From Actinospica robiniae DSM 44927 (lineage in GTDB: Bacteria; Actinomycetota; Actinomycetes; Streptomycetales; Catenulisporaceae): DNA of 64,000 nucleotides. The notes beneath the pieces were generated by a model, which saw only the letters and a list, made by a program, of their open reading frames with translations, was not told where the DNA came from and did not search any database. The stretch spans positions 7,670,154 through 7,734,153 of the forward strand of contig NZ_KI632511.1 in assembly GCF_000504285.1 (NCBI RefSeq), in the 5' to 3' direction. A program made the translations under genes and the position numbers. Of this stretch, positions 17,996 through 29,638 are shown one piece after another (the stretch's first letter is position 1; the number at the start of each line of letters is the position of its first letter).

Positions 17996-17998
17996 TCT
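17993..17998 (+). promoter_or_regulatory. -10 box for leaderless histidine phosphatase gene
   Basis: TAATCT ends 7 nt before the ATG at 18006 and no Shine-Dalgarno is present, so the phosphatase gene probably has its own leaderless promoter overlapping the upstream stop codon. Confidence 0.45.
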
Positions 17999-18005
17999 GG
18001 GTTCG

Positions 18006-18695
18006 ATGACCACTGTCCTGCTCATTCGACACGGGCGCTCCACCGCGAACACGGCGGGCGTCCTGGCCGGGCGCACGCCGGGGATCGACCTCGACGAGCT
18101 CGGCCGGGACCAGGCCGTGCGCCTCGCCGCCCGCCTGGCCGAGGTCCCGCTCGACGCCGTGGTGAGCAGCCCGCTCGAGCGCACCCGGCAGACCGCGCAG
18201 CCGCTGCTGGCCGCCCGCCCCGAGACGCTGTTCGAGCTCGACGAGCGCTTCACCGAGTGCGACTACGGCAGCTGGTCCGGCCGGACCCTGAAGTCCCTGG
18301 CCGAGGAGCCGCTGTGGCGCACCGTGCAGGCGCACCCGGCCGCCGCGTCCTTCCCGGACGGCGAGTCGCTGGCGGCGGTCTCGGCCCGGGCCGTGGCCGC
18401 GGTGCGCTCCTGGAACGCCAAGCTCGGCGAGCACGGCGCCTACGCCGTCGTCTCGCACGGCGACGTGATCAAGGCGATCGCGGCCGACGCCCTCGGCATG
18501 CACCTGGACCTGTTCCAGCGGGTGCAGATCGACCCGTGCTCGCTGACCGTGGTGCGCTACCACGGCACCCGGCCGGCCGTGCTGCGGGTCAACGACCTCG
18601 GCGGAGATGTGAGTGCCCTGATCCGCAAGGCGGCCCCGGAGGCCGGCGCGGCCGGGGACGCGCCGGTCGGCGGCGGCGCGGGAGTCGGCGGCTGA
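18006..18695 (+). CDS. histidine phosphatase family protein (MSMEG_4193-type putative phosphomutase)
   Basis: 229 residues. The phosphoglycerate-mutase-like core begins LLIRHGRST with catalytic His9; the second half carries the acid (TECDYGSWSGRTL) and the late histidine (VVSHGDVIKAI). In actinobacteria this family usually precedes DUF3090, an SCO1664-type kinase-like protein and mshC, exactly as here. The physiological substrate is unknown. The last 15 residues are Gly/Ala-rich. Confidence 0.9.
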   Translation: MTTVLLIRHGRSTANTAGVLAGRTPGIDLDELGRDQAVRLAARLAEVPLDAVVSSPLERTRQTAQPLLAARPETLFELDERFTECDYGSWSGRTLKSLAEEPLWRTVQAHPAAASFPDGESLAAVSARAVAAVRSWNAKLGEHGAYAVVSHGDVIKAIAADALGMHLDLFQRVQIDPCSLTVVRYHGTRPAVLRVNDLGGDVSALIRKAAPEAGAAGDAPVGGGAGVGG

Positions 18696-18767
18696 GATCC
18701 GTTGTACGGTAAGCCTATGGGCCGCTCGCGCGGCTGACCACGCATTCGAGTCAGGAGGCGGACGGCG

Positions 18768-19340
18768 GTGCCCCGACAGCTGTTCGTATACGACCCGCCG
18801 GAACGCTTCGTGGCCGGCACGGTGGGCGAACCCGGCAGCCGCACGTTCTATCTCCAGGCCCGCGCCGGCTCCCGGGTGACCTCGGTCGCCATGGAGAAGG
18901 AGCAGGTGGCGCTGCTGGCCACCCGGCTGGGCGAGCTGCTCGACGAGATCGTGCGGCGCACCGGCCCGGTCGCCGGCATCCCGGACTCGGTCCCGGCCGG
19001 CCTGTCCGACACCGCCCCGCTCGAGCAGCCGATCCTGGAGGAGTTCCGGGTCGGCTCGCTGGCCCTGGCCTGGGACGAGTCGCACGCCCGGATCGTGATC
19101 GAGGCCGGCGCCGTCACCGACGTGGAGGACGCCGCCGAGCCGCTCTCCGACGATCTGTTCGCCGAGGCCCCGGACGCGCTGCGGGTCTACATCACCGGCG
19201 GCCAGGCCCGCGCCTTCGCCGCCCGGGCCGGCGCCGTGGTCGCGGCCGGCCGCCCGCCCTGCCCGCTGTGCGGCCTGCCGCTGGACCCGGAGGGCCACGT
19301 CTGTCCGCGCCAGAACGGCTACCGGCGCAGGGCTGCGTGA
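18768..19340 (+). CDS. DUF3090 family protein
   Basis: 190 residues matching the actinobacterial DUF3090 family (RQLFVYDPPERFVAGTVGEP at the start). A C-terminal treble-clef-like patch with Cys165, Cys168, His177 and Cys179 could bind zinc. The GTG start follows GGAGG at 18754-18758. Its stop overlaps the GTG of the kinase-like gene (GTGA), so the two proteins are probably made in equal amounts and may interact. Function unknown. Confidence 0.88.
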   Translation: MPRQLFVYDPPERFVAGTVGEPGSRTFYLQARAGSRVTSVAMEKEQVALLATRLGELLDEIVRRTGPVAGIPDSVPAGLSDTAPLEQPILEEFRVGSLALAWDESHARIVIEAGAVTDVEDAAEPLSDDLFAEAPDALRVYITGGQARAFAARAGAVVAAGRPPCPLCGLPLDPEGHVCPRQNGYRRRAA

Positions 19341-20173
19341 ACGAGACCGCCGGGCCGGGCGCACCGACCGGATCAGCCGACGAGGTGGCGACCGTGGACG
19401 TCGAACGCGTGCTGCGCGAGGGCGAGCTGACGGTCGAGGGCCGGCTCACCGAGGCGTCGAACGCCACCCTCTACTGCCGGGTCGAGCTCGACGGCGTCGG
19501 CTTCCCCTGCGTCTACAAGCCGGTGGCCGGGGAACGGCCGCTGCACGACTTCCCGGACGGCACCCTGGCCGCGCGCGAGCTGGCCGCGTACGCGGTGAGC
19601 GAGGCGGCCGGCTGGCACCTGGTGCCGCGCACGGTCGAGCGCGACGGCCCGTTCGGCCGCGGCATGTGCCAGCAGTGGATCGAGGAGACGGACCTGTCCG
19701 CCGCGGTCACCGTGCTGACCGATCCGCCCACGGACGTCACGCGCCAGTGGTGCCCGATCCTGGCCGTGCAGCTGTCCGACGGCTCCGACGGCCTGCTCGC
19801 CCACCACGGCGGGCCCGAGCTGCGGCGGATCGCCCTGTTCGACGCGATCGTCAACAACGCCGACCGCAAGGGCGGCCACCTGCTGCCGCTGCCGGACGGC
19901 CGGGTCCTGGGCATCGACCACGGCCTGACCTTCCACGCCGAGGACAAGCTGCGCACGCTGCTGTGGGGCTTCGCCGACGAGCCGCTCTCGGAGCAGGAGC
20001 GGGGCGAACTCGGCCGACTGCGCGAGGACGCCGGCCTCGCCGGGCAGCTGGCCGCGCTGCTCTCGCCGGGTGAGCTCGAGGCCTTCCGCGAGCGCATCGA
20101 CCAGCTGCTCGCCGAGGGCGTGCTGCCGGGCCCGGACGGCCGGATGCGCCCGGTGCCCTGGCCGCCGATCTGA
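19337..20173 (+). CDS. SCO1664 family protein (PI3/4-kinase or HipA-like fold)
   Basis: 278 residues. The N-terminal lobe has a Lys in VYKPVAGERPLHDFPDGTL that could bind ATP phosphates. The catalytic loop is FDAIVNNADRKGGH with Asp176, and the metal-binding motif is LGIDHGLTFH with Asp194. These are the key residues of phosphatidylinositol-3/4-kinase-like and HipA-like enzymes and all are intact, so it is probably an active kinase with an unknown substrate. It is translationally coupled to DUF3090 and lies 135 bp upstream of mshC. Confidence 0.85.
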   Translation: MNETAGPGAPTGSADEVATVDVERVLREGELTVEGRLTEASNATLYCRVELDGVGFPCVYKPVAGERPLHDFPDGTLAARELAAYAVSEAAGWHLVPRTVERDGPFGRGMCQQWIEETDLSAAVTVLTDPPTDVTRQWCPILAVQLSDGSDGLLAHHGGPELRRIALFDAIVNNADRKGGHLLPLPDGRVLGIDHGLTFHAEDKLRTLLWGFADEPLSEQERGELGRLREDAGLAGQLAALLSPGELEAFRERIDQLLAEGVLPGPDGRMRPVPWPPI

Positions 20174-20295
20174 TCCGTCCGGCTCCGCGCCGTGCGGCGG
20201 CAGCCGTGCCGATCCGCGGTTGCCCCGCCGATCCGCGCCCGGCCGCGCCATGCCCCGCCCGTCCGCCTCGGTACGTGCGGCGGGCGCCCAGCCGT

Positions 20296-20301
20296 TAGGG
20301 T
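20296..20301 (+). promoter_or_regulatory. -10 box for leaderless mshC
   Basis: TAGGGT ends 7 nt before the ATG at 20309, which sets that ATG rather than the one at 20303 as the start and implies a leaderless mRNA. The rest of the 135-bp gap (20174-20308) shows no other clear signal. Confidence 0.5.
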
Positions 20302-20308
20302 GATGACC

Positions 20309-21556
20309 ATGGATGCCTGGCCTACTTCCCACCTGCCGAAACTGCCCGGTTTCGGGCACCTGCCGCGCCTGCACGACACCTCCACCGGCGCGCTCGCCGC
20401 GACCCCGGCCCGTCCCGCCGAGGACGGCCCGGCCAGGATCTACGTGTGCGGCATCACCCCGTACGACGCCACCCACCTCGGCCACGCCGCCACCTACCTG
20501 GCCTTCGACCTGGTCCAGCGGGCCTGGCTGGACGCCGGGTACGACGTGCGTTACGTGCAGAACGTCACCGACGTCGACGATCCGCTGCTCGAGCGGGCCG
20601 AGCGCGACCAGGACGACTGGCAGGTGCTCGCGATGCGCGAGACGGCGCTGTTCCGCGAGGACATGACGGCGCTGCGGATCCTGCCGCCGTACCGCTACAT
20701 CGGCGCCGTCGAGTCGATCCCGCTGGTGGTGGCGCTGGTGCAGCGGCTGCTCGAGTCCGGCGCGGCCTACCGGGTGGACGATGACGTGTACTTCGACGTG
20801 CACGCCGAGCCCGACTTCGGCGCGGTCTCGGGGCTCGAGCCGGGTCTGCGCGAGAAGATCTTCGGCGAGCGCGGCGGCGACCCGGACCGCCCGGGCAAGC
20901 GCCACCCGCTCGACTGCCTGCTCTGGCAGGCCAAGCGGCCCGGCGAGCCGTCCTGGGCCACGCCGCTGGGGGAGGGCCGGCCCGGCTGGCACATCGAGTG
21001 CGCCGCGATCGCCCTCGAGTACCTCGGCAGCGGCATCGACGTGCAGGGCGGCGGCAGCGACCTGGCCTTCCCGCACCACGAGATGGGCGCGGCCGAGGCC
21101 CAGGTCGTCACCGGCGAGCGGCCCTTCGCGCACACCTACGTGCACGCCGGGATGGTCGGGCTGGACGGCGAGAAGATGTCGAAGTCGCGCGGCAACCTGG
21201 TGTTCGTCTCCAAGCTGCGCGCGGCCGGGCACGACCCGATGGCGATCCGGCTGGCGCTGCTCGCCCACCACTACCGCAACGACTGGGAGTGGACCGGGCA
21301 GGACCTCGAGCGGGCCGAGGCCCGGCTCGAGCGCTGGCGCCGCGCGGTGAGCCGGCCGGACGCGCCGTCCGCCGACGCCCTGCTCGAGCAGCTGCGCGAG
21401 CGCCTCGCCGACGATCTCGACGCGCCCGGCGCGCTGGCCGCGATGGACGTCTGGGCCGAGTCCGCGCTCGCCGCCCCGGTCGGCGAGGCCTTCGACAGCG
21501 GCGCGCCGGGGCTGGCCGCGCGCGCGGTGGACGCCCTGCTCGGCGTCGCGCTCTGA
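20309..21556 (+). CDS. mshC: cysteine--1-D-myo-inosityl 2-amino-2-deoxy-alpha-D-glucopyranoside ligase
   Basis: 415 residues. MshC joins cysteine to GlcN-inositol using ATP, the third catalytic step of mycothiol synthesis, in the cytosol. It is a class I cysteinyl-tRNA-synthetase-like enzyme. The zinc Cys and the HIGH-like motif are in [20 protein letters not shown], the KMSKS loop is [10 protein letters not shown], and the zinc-site WHIECAA and [12 protein letters not shown] segments follow. The tRNA-binding domain is absent, as expected for MshC. mshC and its three upstream neighbours form a block conserved in actinobacteria. A hairpin terminator follows. Confidence 0.96.
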   Translation: MDAWPTSHLPKLPGFGHLPRLHDTSTGALAATPARPAEDGPARIYVCGITPYDATHLGHAATYLAFDLVQRAWLDAGYDVRYVQNVTDVDDPLLERAERDQDDWQVLAMRETALFREDMTALRILPPYRYIGAVESIPLVVALVQRLLESGAAYRVDDDVYFDVHAEPDFGAVSGLEPGLREKIFGERGGDPDRPGKRHPLDCLLWQAKRPGEPSWATPLGEGRPGWHIECAAIALEYLGSGIDVQGGGSDLAFPHHEMGAAEAQVVTGERPFAHTYVHAGMVGLDGEKMSKSRGNLVFVSKLRAAGHDPMAIRLALLAHHYRNDWEWTGQDLERAEARLERWRRAVSRPDAPSADALLEQLRERLADDLDAPGALAAMDVWAESALAAPVGEAFDSGAPGLAARAVDALLGVAL

Positions 21557-21569
21557 CGCTCTCCGGCAC

Positions 21570-21601
21570 CCGGCGCCGCGGCCCGTCCGCCGTGGCGCCG
21601 G
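21570..21601 (+). terminator. hairpin terminator after mshC
   Basis: 12-bp G/C-rich stem with one G-U wobble (21570-21581 with 21590-21601) and an 8-nt loop, 13 bp after the mshC stop. No T tract. Confidence 0.65.
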
Positions 21602-21615
21602 AAACCACCCCCCTG

Positions 21616-21638
21616 AATACGCATCTCAAATACCAGTT
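21616..21638. promoter_or_regulatory. NsrR-type operator upstream of nsrR
   Basis: A 23-bp imperfect dyad begins AATACGCATCT and ends ATACCAGTT, 15 bp before the nsrR start. It has the 11-1-11 form described for Streptomyces NsrR operators and closely resembles the site upstream of hmp at 22279-22301. This suggests autoregulation by NsrR when its cluster is intact and release on nitric oxide. Confidence 0.75.
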
Positions 21639-21653
21639 TGATAGCGTCATCGC

Positions 21654-22097
21654 GTGAGGTTGACGAAGTTCACCGACTTGTCGCTGCGGGCCGTGATGCG
21701 CCTCGCCGTGGCGTCGCAGGACGCGTTGACCACGCGCGAGGTCTCCGAGGTCATGGACGTGCCCTACACGCACATGGCCAAGGCGATCAGCAGGCTGCAG
21801 CACCTGGGCGTCGTGCGCACCCGGCGCGGCCGCGGCGGCGGGCTCGAGCTCACCGCCCTCGGCCGCCAGGCGACCGTGGGCTGGCTGGTCCGGCAGCTCG
21901 AAGGGGACGAGGAAGTGGTGGCCTGCGAAGGCGACCCGCCGTGTCCGCTGCGGGCCGCCTGCCGGCTGCGCGGCGCGCTGCGCGAGGCGCAGCGGGCCTT
22001 CTACGCCGAACTCGACCGGATCACCGTGGCCGACCTGGTGGCCTCGCCCACCGGTCCCGCCCTGGTGGGCCTGGGCGGAACACGCCGGTCCGCCTGA
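21654..22097 (+). CDS. nsrR: Rrf2 family transcriptional regulator, NsrR-type nitric oxide sensor
   Basis: 147 residues. The N-terminal winged helix has an Rrf2 recognition helix (REVSEVMDVPYTHMAKAISRL) and the wing TRRGRGGGLEL. Three cysteines, Cys91, Cys97 and Cys103, with x5 and x5 spacing match the ligands of the [4Fe-4S] cluster in Streptomyces NsrR. Nitric oxide destroys the cluster and relieves repression of hmp. The flavohaemoglobin gene lies directly downstream and both promoters carry the same type of operator, supporting NsrR over other Rrf2 members. The start is the GTG giving MRLTKF. Confidence 0.93.
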   Translation: MRLTKFTDLSLRAVMRLAVASQDALTTREVSEVMDVPYTHMAKAISRLQHLGVVRTRRGRGGGLELTALGRQATVGWLVRQLEGDEEVVACEGDPPCPLRAACRLRGALREAQRAFYAELDRITVADLVASPTGPALVGLGGTRRSA

Positions 22098-22278
22098 TCC
22101 GGCCCTGACGCGCCGTCACTTCACCGCACCGGCGCGGCGAAGCGCCCCGCGCGCGCCCTGATGACCGTGCGGCCGTCGACGACGACGGCGCCGTGACTCC
22201 CGATCACCGTCGATCCCGCCCCCGACCGCCCGTGCGCGGACGATCCCCGCTGCCCGCAGGCGGAGGCTCGCCCGCTTA
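22098..22278. other. nsrR-hmp intergenic stretch
   Basis: Between the nsrR stop and the hmp operator I see no gene with coding-like third positions. On the minus strand a short frame of about 28 codons (roughly 22200 down to 22117) reads like the tail of a protein but has no partner sequence; it could be a gene remnant or chance. Confidence 0.3.
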
Positions 22279-22301
22279 AATACGCAAGCGTTATACCAAT
22301 T
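22279..22301. promoter_or_regulatory. NsrR-type operator upstream of hmp
   Basis: A 23-bp imperfect dyad begins AATACGCAAGC and ends ATACCAATT, about 30 bp before the hmp ATG. It matches the nsrR operator at 15 or more positions, including AATACGCA and ATACCA. The surrounding A/T-rich bases stand out from the G/C-rich background, as expected for a promoter. Confidence 0.8.
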
Positions 22302-22331
22302 TAGAACCTGTATCCACCTAAGGAGCGCCTC

Positions 22332-23540
22332 ATGGCTCTCACGCTCTCCGAACAGTCCGCCCCGGTCATCCGGGCCACCCTGCCCGCCGTCGGCGCGGCC
22401 GTGGAGACCATCACCGACCTGTTCTACCGGAAGCTGTTCGAGGCCCACCCGGACCTGCTCACCGACCTGTTCAACCGGGGCAACCAGGCCAACGGCGAGC
22501 AGCGCCGGGCGCTGGCCGGAGCGGTGGCCGGCTTCGCGGCGGCGCTGGTGAACAACCCGGAGACGCCGCCGGCGGCGATGCTCTCGCGGATCGCGCACAA
22601 GCACGTCTCCCTCGGCATCTCCGCCGAGCAGTACAAGATCGTGCACCGGCACCTGTTCGCCGCCATCGGCGAGGTGCTCGGCGCGGCCGTCACCCCCGAG
22701 GTCGCCGCCGCCTGGGACGAGGTCTACTGGCTGATGGCCGAGACCCTGATCGGGCTCGAGGCCGGGCTCTACCAGAGCGCCGGCGTCGCCGAGGGCGAGG
22801 TCTGGCAGAGCATGGAGATCGCCGAGCGGCTGGAGCAGACGCCGGACGCGATCACGCTCGTGCTGCGCCGTCCCGACGGCGCGCCGGCCGGCCCGTTCCG
22901 CCCCGGCCAGTACATCAGCGTCCAGATCCCGCTGCCCGACGGCGCCCGCCAGATCCGCCAGTACAGCCTCTCGGCCGCGCCAGGGCGGGATGACTGGCGG
23001 ATCACGGTCAAGCGGGTGCCGGCCGAGGCCGCCGCTCCCGCCGGCGAGGTCTCCGCGCACCTGCACGCGCACGCCCGCCCCGGCGACCTGCTCACCGTCT
23101 CCGTCCCCGGCGGCGACCTGGTGCTGGCCGAGGGCGACGGCCCGGTGCTACTGGCCTCCGCCGGGATCGGCGTCACCCCGATGCTGGCGATGCTCTACCA
23201 CCTGGCCGAGACCGGCTCGGCCCGCGCCGTCACCGTGCTGCACGCCGACCGCACCCCGGCCGACCACGCGCACGAAGCCGACCAGCGTCGCCTCGTCGCC
23301 GCCCTCCCCGGCGCCGACCTGCGCCTCTGGTACGAAACCGCCCCCGACGGCCTGCCCGAGGGCGCCGAACTCGGCCGCGCCGACCTCGCCGCGATCGACG
23401 TGCCCGAAGGCGTCACCGCCTACCTCTGCGGCCCGCTGCCCTTCATGCGCGCCGTCCGGGCCGGCCTGATCGAGCGCGGAGTGCCCGCCGAGTCCATCCA
23501 CTACGAGGTCTTCGGCCCCGACCTCTGGCTCGGCAACTGA
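22332..23540 (+). CDS. hmp: flavohaemoprotein, nitric oxide dioxygenase
   Basis: 402 residues; oxidises nitric oxide to nitrate with O2 and NAD(P)H in the cytosol. Residues 1-140 are the globin domain, with distal Tyr32 in the FYRKLF segment and proximal His91 in AHKHVSLG. The FAD-binding barrel follows with RQYSLS near 210, then the NAD domain with SAGIGVTPMLAM, CGPLPFM and the C-terminal VFGPD. The start ATG follows AAGGAG at good spacing. An NsrR-type operator lies in the promoter, so it is probably induced by nitrosative stress. The 3' end meets a shared hairpin. Confidence 0.97.
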   Translation: MALTLSEQSAPVIRATLPAVGAAVETITDLFYRKLFEAHPDLLTDLFNRGNQANGEQRRALAGAVAGFAAALVNNPETPPAAMLSRIAHKHVSLGISAEQYKIVHRHLFAAIGEVLGAAVTPEVAAAWDEVYWLMAETLIGLEAGLYQSAGVAEGEVWQSMEIAERLEQTPDAITLVLRRPDGAPAGPFRPGQYISVQIPLPDGARQIRQYSLSAAPGRDDWRITVKRVPAEAAAPAGEVSAHLHAHARPGDLLTVSVPGGDLVLAEGDGPVLLASAGIGVTPMLAMLYHLAETGSARAVTVLHADRTPADHAHEADQRRLVAALPGADLRLWYETAPDGLPEGAELGRADLAAIDVPEGVTAYLCGPLPFMRAVRAGLIERGVPAESIHYEVFGPDLWLGN

Positions 23541-23553
23541 CCGGAGCCACGAG

Positions 23554-23588
23554 GGCGTGCCGGCTGACGCGAGGTCGGCCGGCACGCC
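23554..23588. terminator. bidirectional terminator between hmp and secreted protein gene
   Basis: Inverted repeat with 11 perfect outer pairs (23554-23564 with 23578-23588), extended inward by four pairs including one G-U, and a 5-nt loop GCGAG. It lies between two convergent stop codons. Confidence 0.8.
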
Positions 23589-23596
23589 GTCAGTGA

Positions 23597-24241
23597 TTAC
23601 TTGAGCGTGATCTCAGCCGACGGCAGTTCCGAGTAGCAGATGGCGCCGTCGTACTGATAGGCGTACCCGTTCACCACCCGCGCGTACGAGTAGCCGGTGA
23701 CCGAGTGCACGGTCAGCCACATCGTGGACCACGACCAGTCCGAGTCGAGGTAGCCGTAGAACTCCTTGGTGCCGGTGCCCGCCGAGTCGGTGACCGCGAC
23801 GTCCCAGTCGTAGTAGTAGGCGGTGGAACCGATCAGGTTGAAGCCGGTGTGGACGGTGGCCTGCTTGCTCCCCATGGCGGTGTACTCCAGGAAGGAGTCT
23901 CCGCAGTTGCCGTCCTTCGTCTCGGCGGGGAGCACGGCGGACGCGGCGGAGGACGAGAGCCCGGCGGCCGAGGCCTTCACCGAGTACTCCCGGCCGTTCG
24001 CGTCCTTCTTGATGACGTACCCGTGCGCTTTGGCGACGGCGGAATCGAACCCGATGACGTGGGCGGGCGCCGTGATCCGGTAGGTCGTCACCTGGCGGAC
24101 CGCCGCCGTAGTGGCGCTTCCGGCGGCGGAGCCGGTCGCGGCCTGCGCGCTGGAAGCGGGCCCGGCGACGACCGCCAGCGCGGTCGCGGCGGCCAGCACG
24201 CCGCCGGTCTTGAGCGGATGGAAGGTGTGTCTGTGCGGCAT
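23597..24241 (-). CDS. secreted protein of unknown function
   Basis: 214 residues with a clear Sec signal peptide: basic MPHRHTFHPLK, a hydrophobic core, and a cleavage site after AQA near residue 34. The mature part is rich in Tyr, Ser and Gly and has two cysteines (in DGNCGDS and GAICYSE) that could form a disulfide. No enzyme motif or anchor is visible. The ATG at 24241 follows a GGGGAG; the frame continues 34 codons upstream without a second signal. It may be a small exported hydrolase inhibitor or wall-associated protein, but nothing shows this. Confidence 0.78.
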   Translation of the reverse strand: MPHRHTFHPLKTGGVLAAATALAVVAGPASSAQAATGSAAGSATTAAVRQVTTYRITAPAHVIGFDSAVAKAHGYVIKKDANGREYSVKASAAGLSSSAASAVLPAETKDGNCGDSFLEYTAMGSKQATVHTGFNLIGSTAYYYDWDVAVTDSAGTGTKEFYGYLDSDWSWSTMWLTVHSVTGYSYARVVNGYAYQYDGAICYSELPSAEITLK

Positions 24242-24401
24242 CGTCTGCTCCCCTGGGATGAGACCGTCAGGACCCTTGCTCGGCTTGGAGGCAAGGCGGT
24301 ACCGACCCGGGTGCGATGTGCGAGTTCTCCCCGTCGACACCACCGGCGTTCCCCGTTAGCCTGAACGAGGATATCAGTGTTCTTCTTCGTAGGGAATCGG
24401 T

Positions 24402-25007
24402 ATGCGCGGCGTGGGCGGCATGGATGCCAGATCAGTGCTGGTGAGCAACCGGATGACCTGGCAGTGGCTGTATTTCATGCACGCGGAGACCAGTCCTGAA
24501 GATCTGCTTCCCCCGGCCGTGCTCAGCCGCCCCGCGGCGTGGGACCCGTCGTTGCAGGAACAGTGGGAGGAGCTGCGCGAACGGTATGCGGCCGAGCTGC
24601 TCGCACCGCCCGACATCGGCTCGGACCCGGTCGAGTTCCGTCAGCCGCCCGGAATGGACGAACCCGAGTTCGCCTCGTTGCACGATCTGCCCGAGCTGCG
24701 TGCGTGGTGCGTGCCGCTCTGGCCCGCATTCTGTGAGTGGGACCACGGGCGGCAGCTCTCCCGCTCCCGGTTGCACGGGGACGCGCCGGGCAACGTCGGC
24801 CTCAGCCCGATGCAGGAGCTTCGCGCCCGCCTGCCGGCCAACCGCGCCGTGCGGATCGTCGAGGTGGCCTCGCGCAAGCAGCGTGTTCTGCACCGCTGTC
24901 GCACCGAGACCCCGACCGGCACCGTGGTCGGCCTCGTCGTCACCGCGGCGCTATTGGCCGACGACGAGTTCTTCACCGGCGCGTGCCGCCGCGAGCTGTT
25001 CGAGTGA
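24402..25007 (+). CDS. hypothetical protein
   Basis: 201 residues, not recognised. It is Leu, Pro and Arg-rich with several Trp (TWQWLYF, CEWDHG), no signal peptide and no membrane helix. The C-terminal part (NRAVRIVEVASRKQRVLHRC, TGTVVGLVVTAALLADDEF) looks like a small alpha/beta fold. The ATG at 24402 has AGGGA at suitable spacing; an ATG six codons later is an alternative. It converges on the PAC2 gene with 16 bp between stops and is divergent from the secreted-protein gene. Confidence 0.65.
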   Translation: MRGVGGMDARSVLVSNRMTWQWLYFMHAETSPEDLLPPAVLSRPAAWDPSLQEQWEELRERYAAELLAPPDIGSDPVEFRQPPGMDEPEFASLHDLPELRAWCVPLWPAFCEWDHGRQLSRSRLHGDAPGNVGLSPMQELRARLPANRAVRIVEVASRKQRVLHRCRTETPTGTVVGLVVTAALLADDEFFTGACRRELFE

Positions 25008-25023
25008 GGCTTCCGACGCGCCG

Positions 25024-25950
25024 TCAGTTCCCCGTCGTGGGGCCGTCTTCGCCGGCCACGCCACCGCCGCGCCTGCGTCGCTCGTGCCGGCGCAGGTAGC
25101 GCTCGAACTCCAGCGCGATCGCCTCGCCGCTGGCCTCGGGCAGCTCCGCGGTGTCCTTCGCCTCCTCGAGGCTGCGCACGTACTCGGCGACCTCGCTGTC
25201 CTCGCCGGCCAGCTCGTCCACCCCGTTCTCCCAGTCCTGCGCCTCCTGCGGCAGATCGCCCACCGGGATGGTCAGGTCCAGCACGTCCTCGAGCCGGCGG
25301 ATCAGCGCCAGGGTGGCCTTCGGGCAGGGCGCCTGGGCCACGTAGTGCGGCACCGCGGCCCAGAACGAGGCCATCGGGATCTCCTCCTGCCGGGCCATCT
25401 CCTGCAGCACCCCGTTGATCCCGGTCGGCCCCTGGTAGGTCGGCTGCTCCAGGCCGTGCGCCGCGCACAGGTCCGGGTCCCCGGAGGAGCCGGAGACCGG
25501 CACCGGCCGGGTGTGCGGCACGTCCGCGAGCAGCGCCCCGAGCACCACCACCGTGGTCACCCCGAGATCCCGGGCCAGGTCGAAGAGCTCTTCGGCGAAG
25601 GACTGCCAGCGCATGTTCGGCTCGATGCCGTGCACCAGCACCACGTCGCGCACCGCCGGACCCTGCTCCGGCGACTCGGGATGGGTCGCGGCCGGAACCC
25701 GCGCCACCGAGAACCGGGTGGTGGGCCAGACCAGCTCGCGCTCGCCGTCCTCGGTCAGCGCCAGGGTCGGCCGGTTGACCTGGAAGTCGTAATAATCCTC
25801 GGCGTCCATCGCGCCGAACAGGTCGGCGTCGAGTACCTCGGCCAGATGGCGCACGGCGTTCGAGGCCGCGTCCGCGGCGTCGTTCCAGCCCTCGAAGGCC
25901 GCGATCATCACCGGGTCGACCAGCTCGGGCAGTTCCTCGAGCTCGATCAA
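25024..25950 (-). CDS. PAC2 family (proteasome assembly chaperone-like) protein
   Basis: 308 residues beginning ELPELVDPVMIAAFEGWNDAADAASNAVRHL, the hallmark of the bacterial PAC2 family, which shares its fold with eukaryotic and archaeal proteasome-assembly chaperones. In mycobacteria and streptomycetes a PAC2 gene likewise lies near metH, a few genes from the Pup-proteasome cluster. Whether the bacterial protein acts on the proteasome is not established. Divergent from metH; the last 40 residues are charged and Arg-rich. Confidence 0.9.
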   Translation of the reverse strand: MIELEELPELVDPVMIAAFEGWNDAADAASNAVRHLAEVLDADLFGAMDAEDYYDFQVNRPTLALTEDGERELVWPTTRFSVARVPAATHPESPEQGPAVRDVVLVHGIEPNMRWQSFAEELFDLARDLGVTTVVVLGALLADVPHTRPVPVSGSSGDPDLCAAHGLEQPTYQGPTGINGVLQEMARQEEIPMASFWAAVPHYVAQAPCPKATLALIRRLEDVLDLTIPVGDLPQEAQDWENGVDELAGEDSEVAEYVRSLEEAKDTAELPEASGEAIALEFERYLRRHERRRRGGGVAGEDGPTTGN

Positions 25951-26144
25951 CCGTGCCTCCTCGTAGTCGTCTTCGGTCCCGCCACCTCGCCACCCGCCAT
26001 TACTCCAAACGGGGCGACGTGTGTGGCAACTAAGCGCATGCCCAGCCTACGCCCTGTGGACACCGGACCGGCGTGTCGTCGCCGATCGGTACGCTTAGAG
26101 CGTAAGCGGGTTTCCCCAGTTCCCTGCCGATCGAAGGGCCAGTG

Positions 26145-29627
<3,483 letters not shown>

Positions 29628-29638
29628 TCGGAACACCC

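Noticed and set aside
22117-22200. Minus-strand 28-codon frame in the nsrR-hmp gap
   Set aside because: It looks like a protein tail but is too short, with no neighbouring remnant, to call a pseudogene.
25951-26144. Cobalamin riboswitch before metH
   Set aside because: The gap is under 200 bp and lacks the conserved B12-box; nothing else resembling a riboswitch was found.
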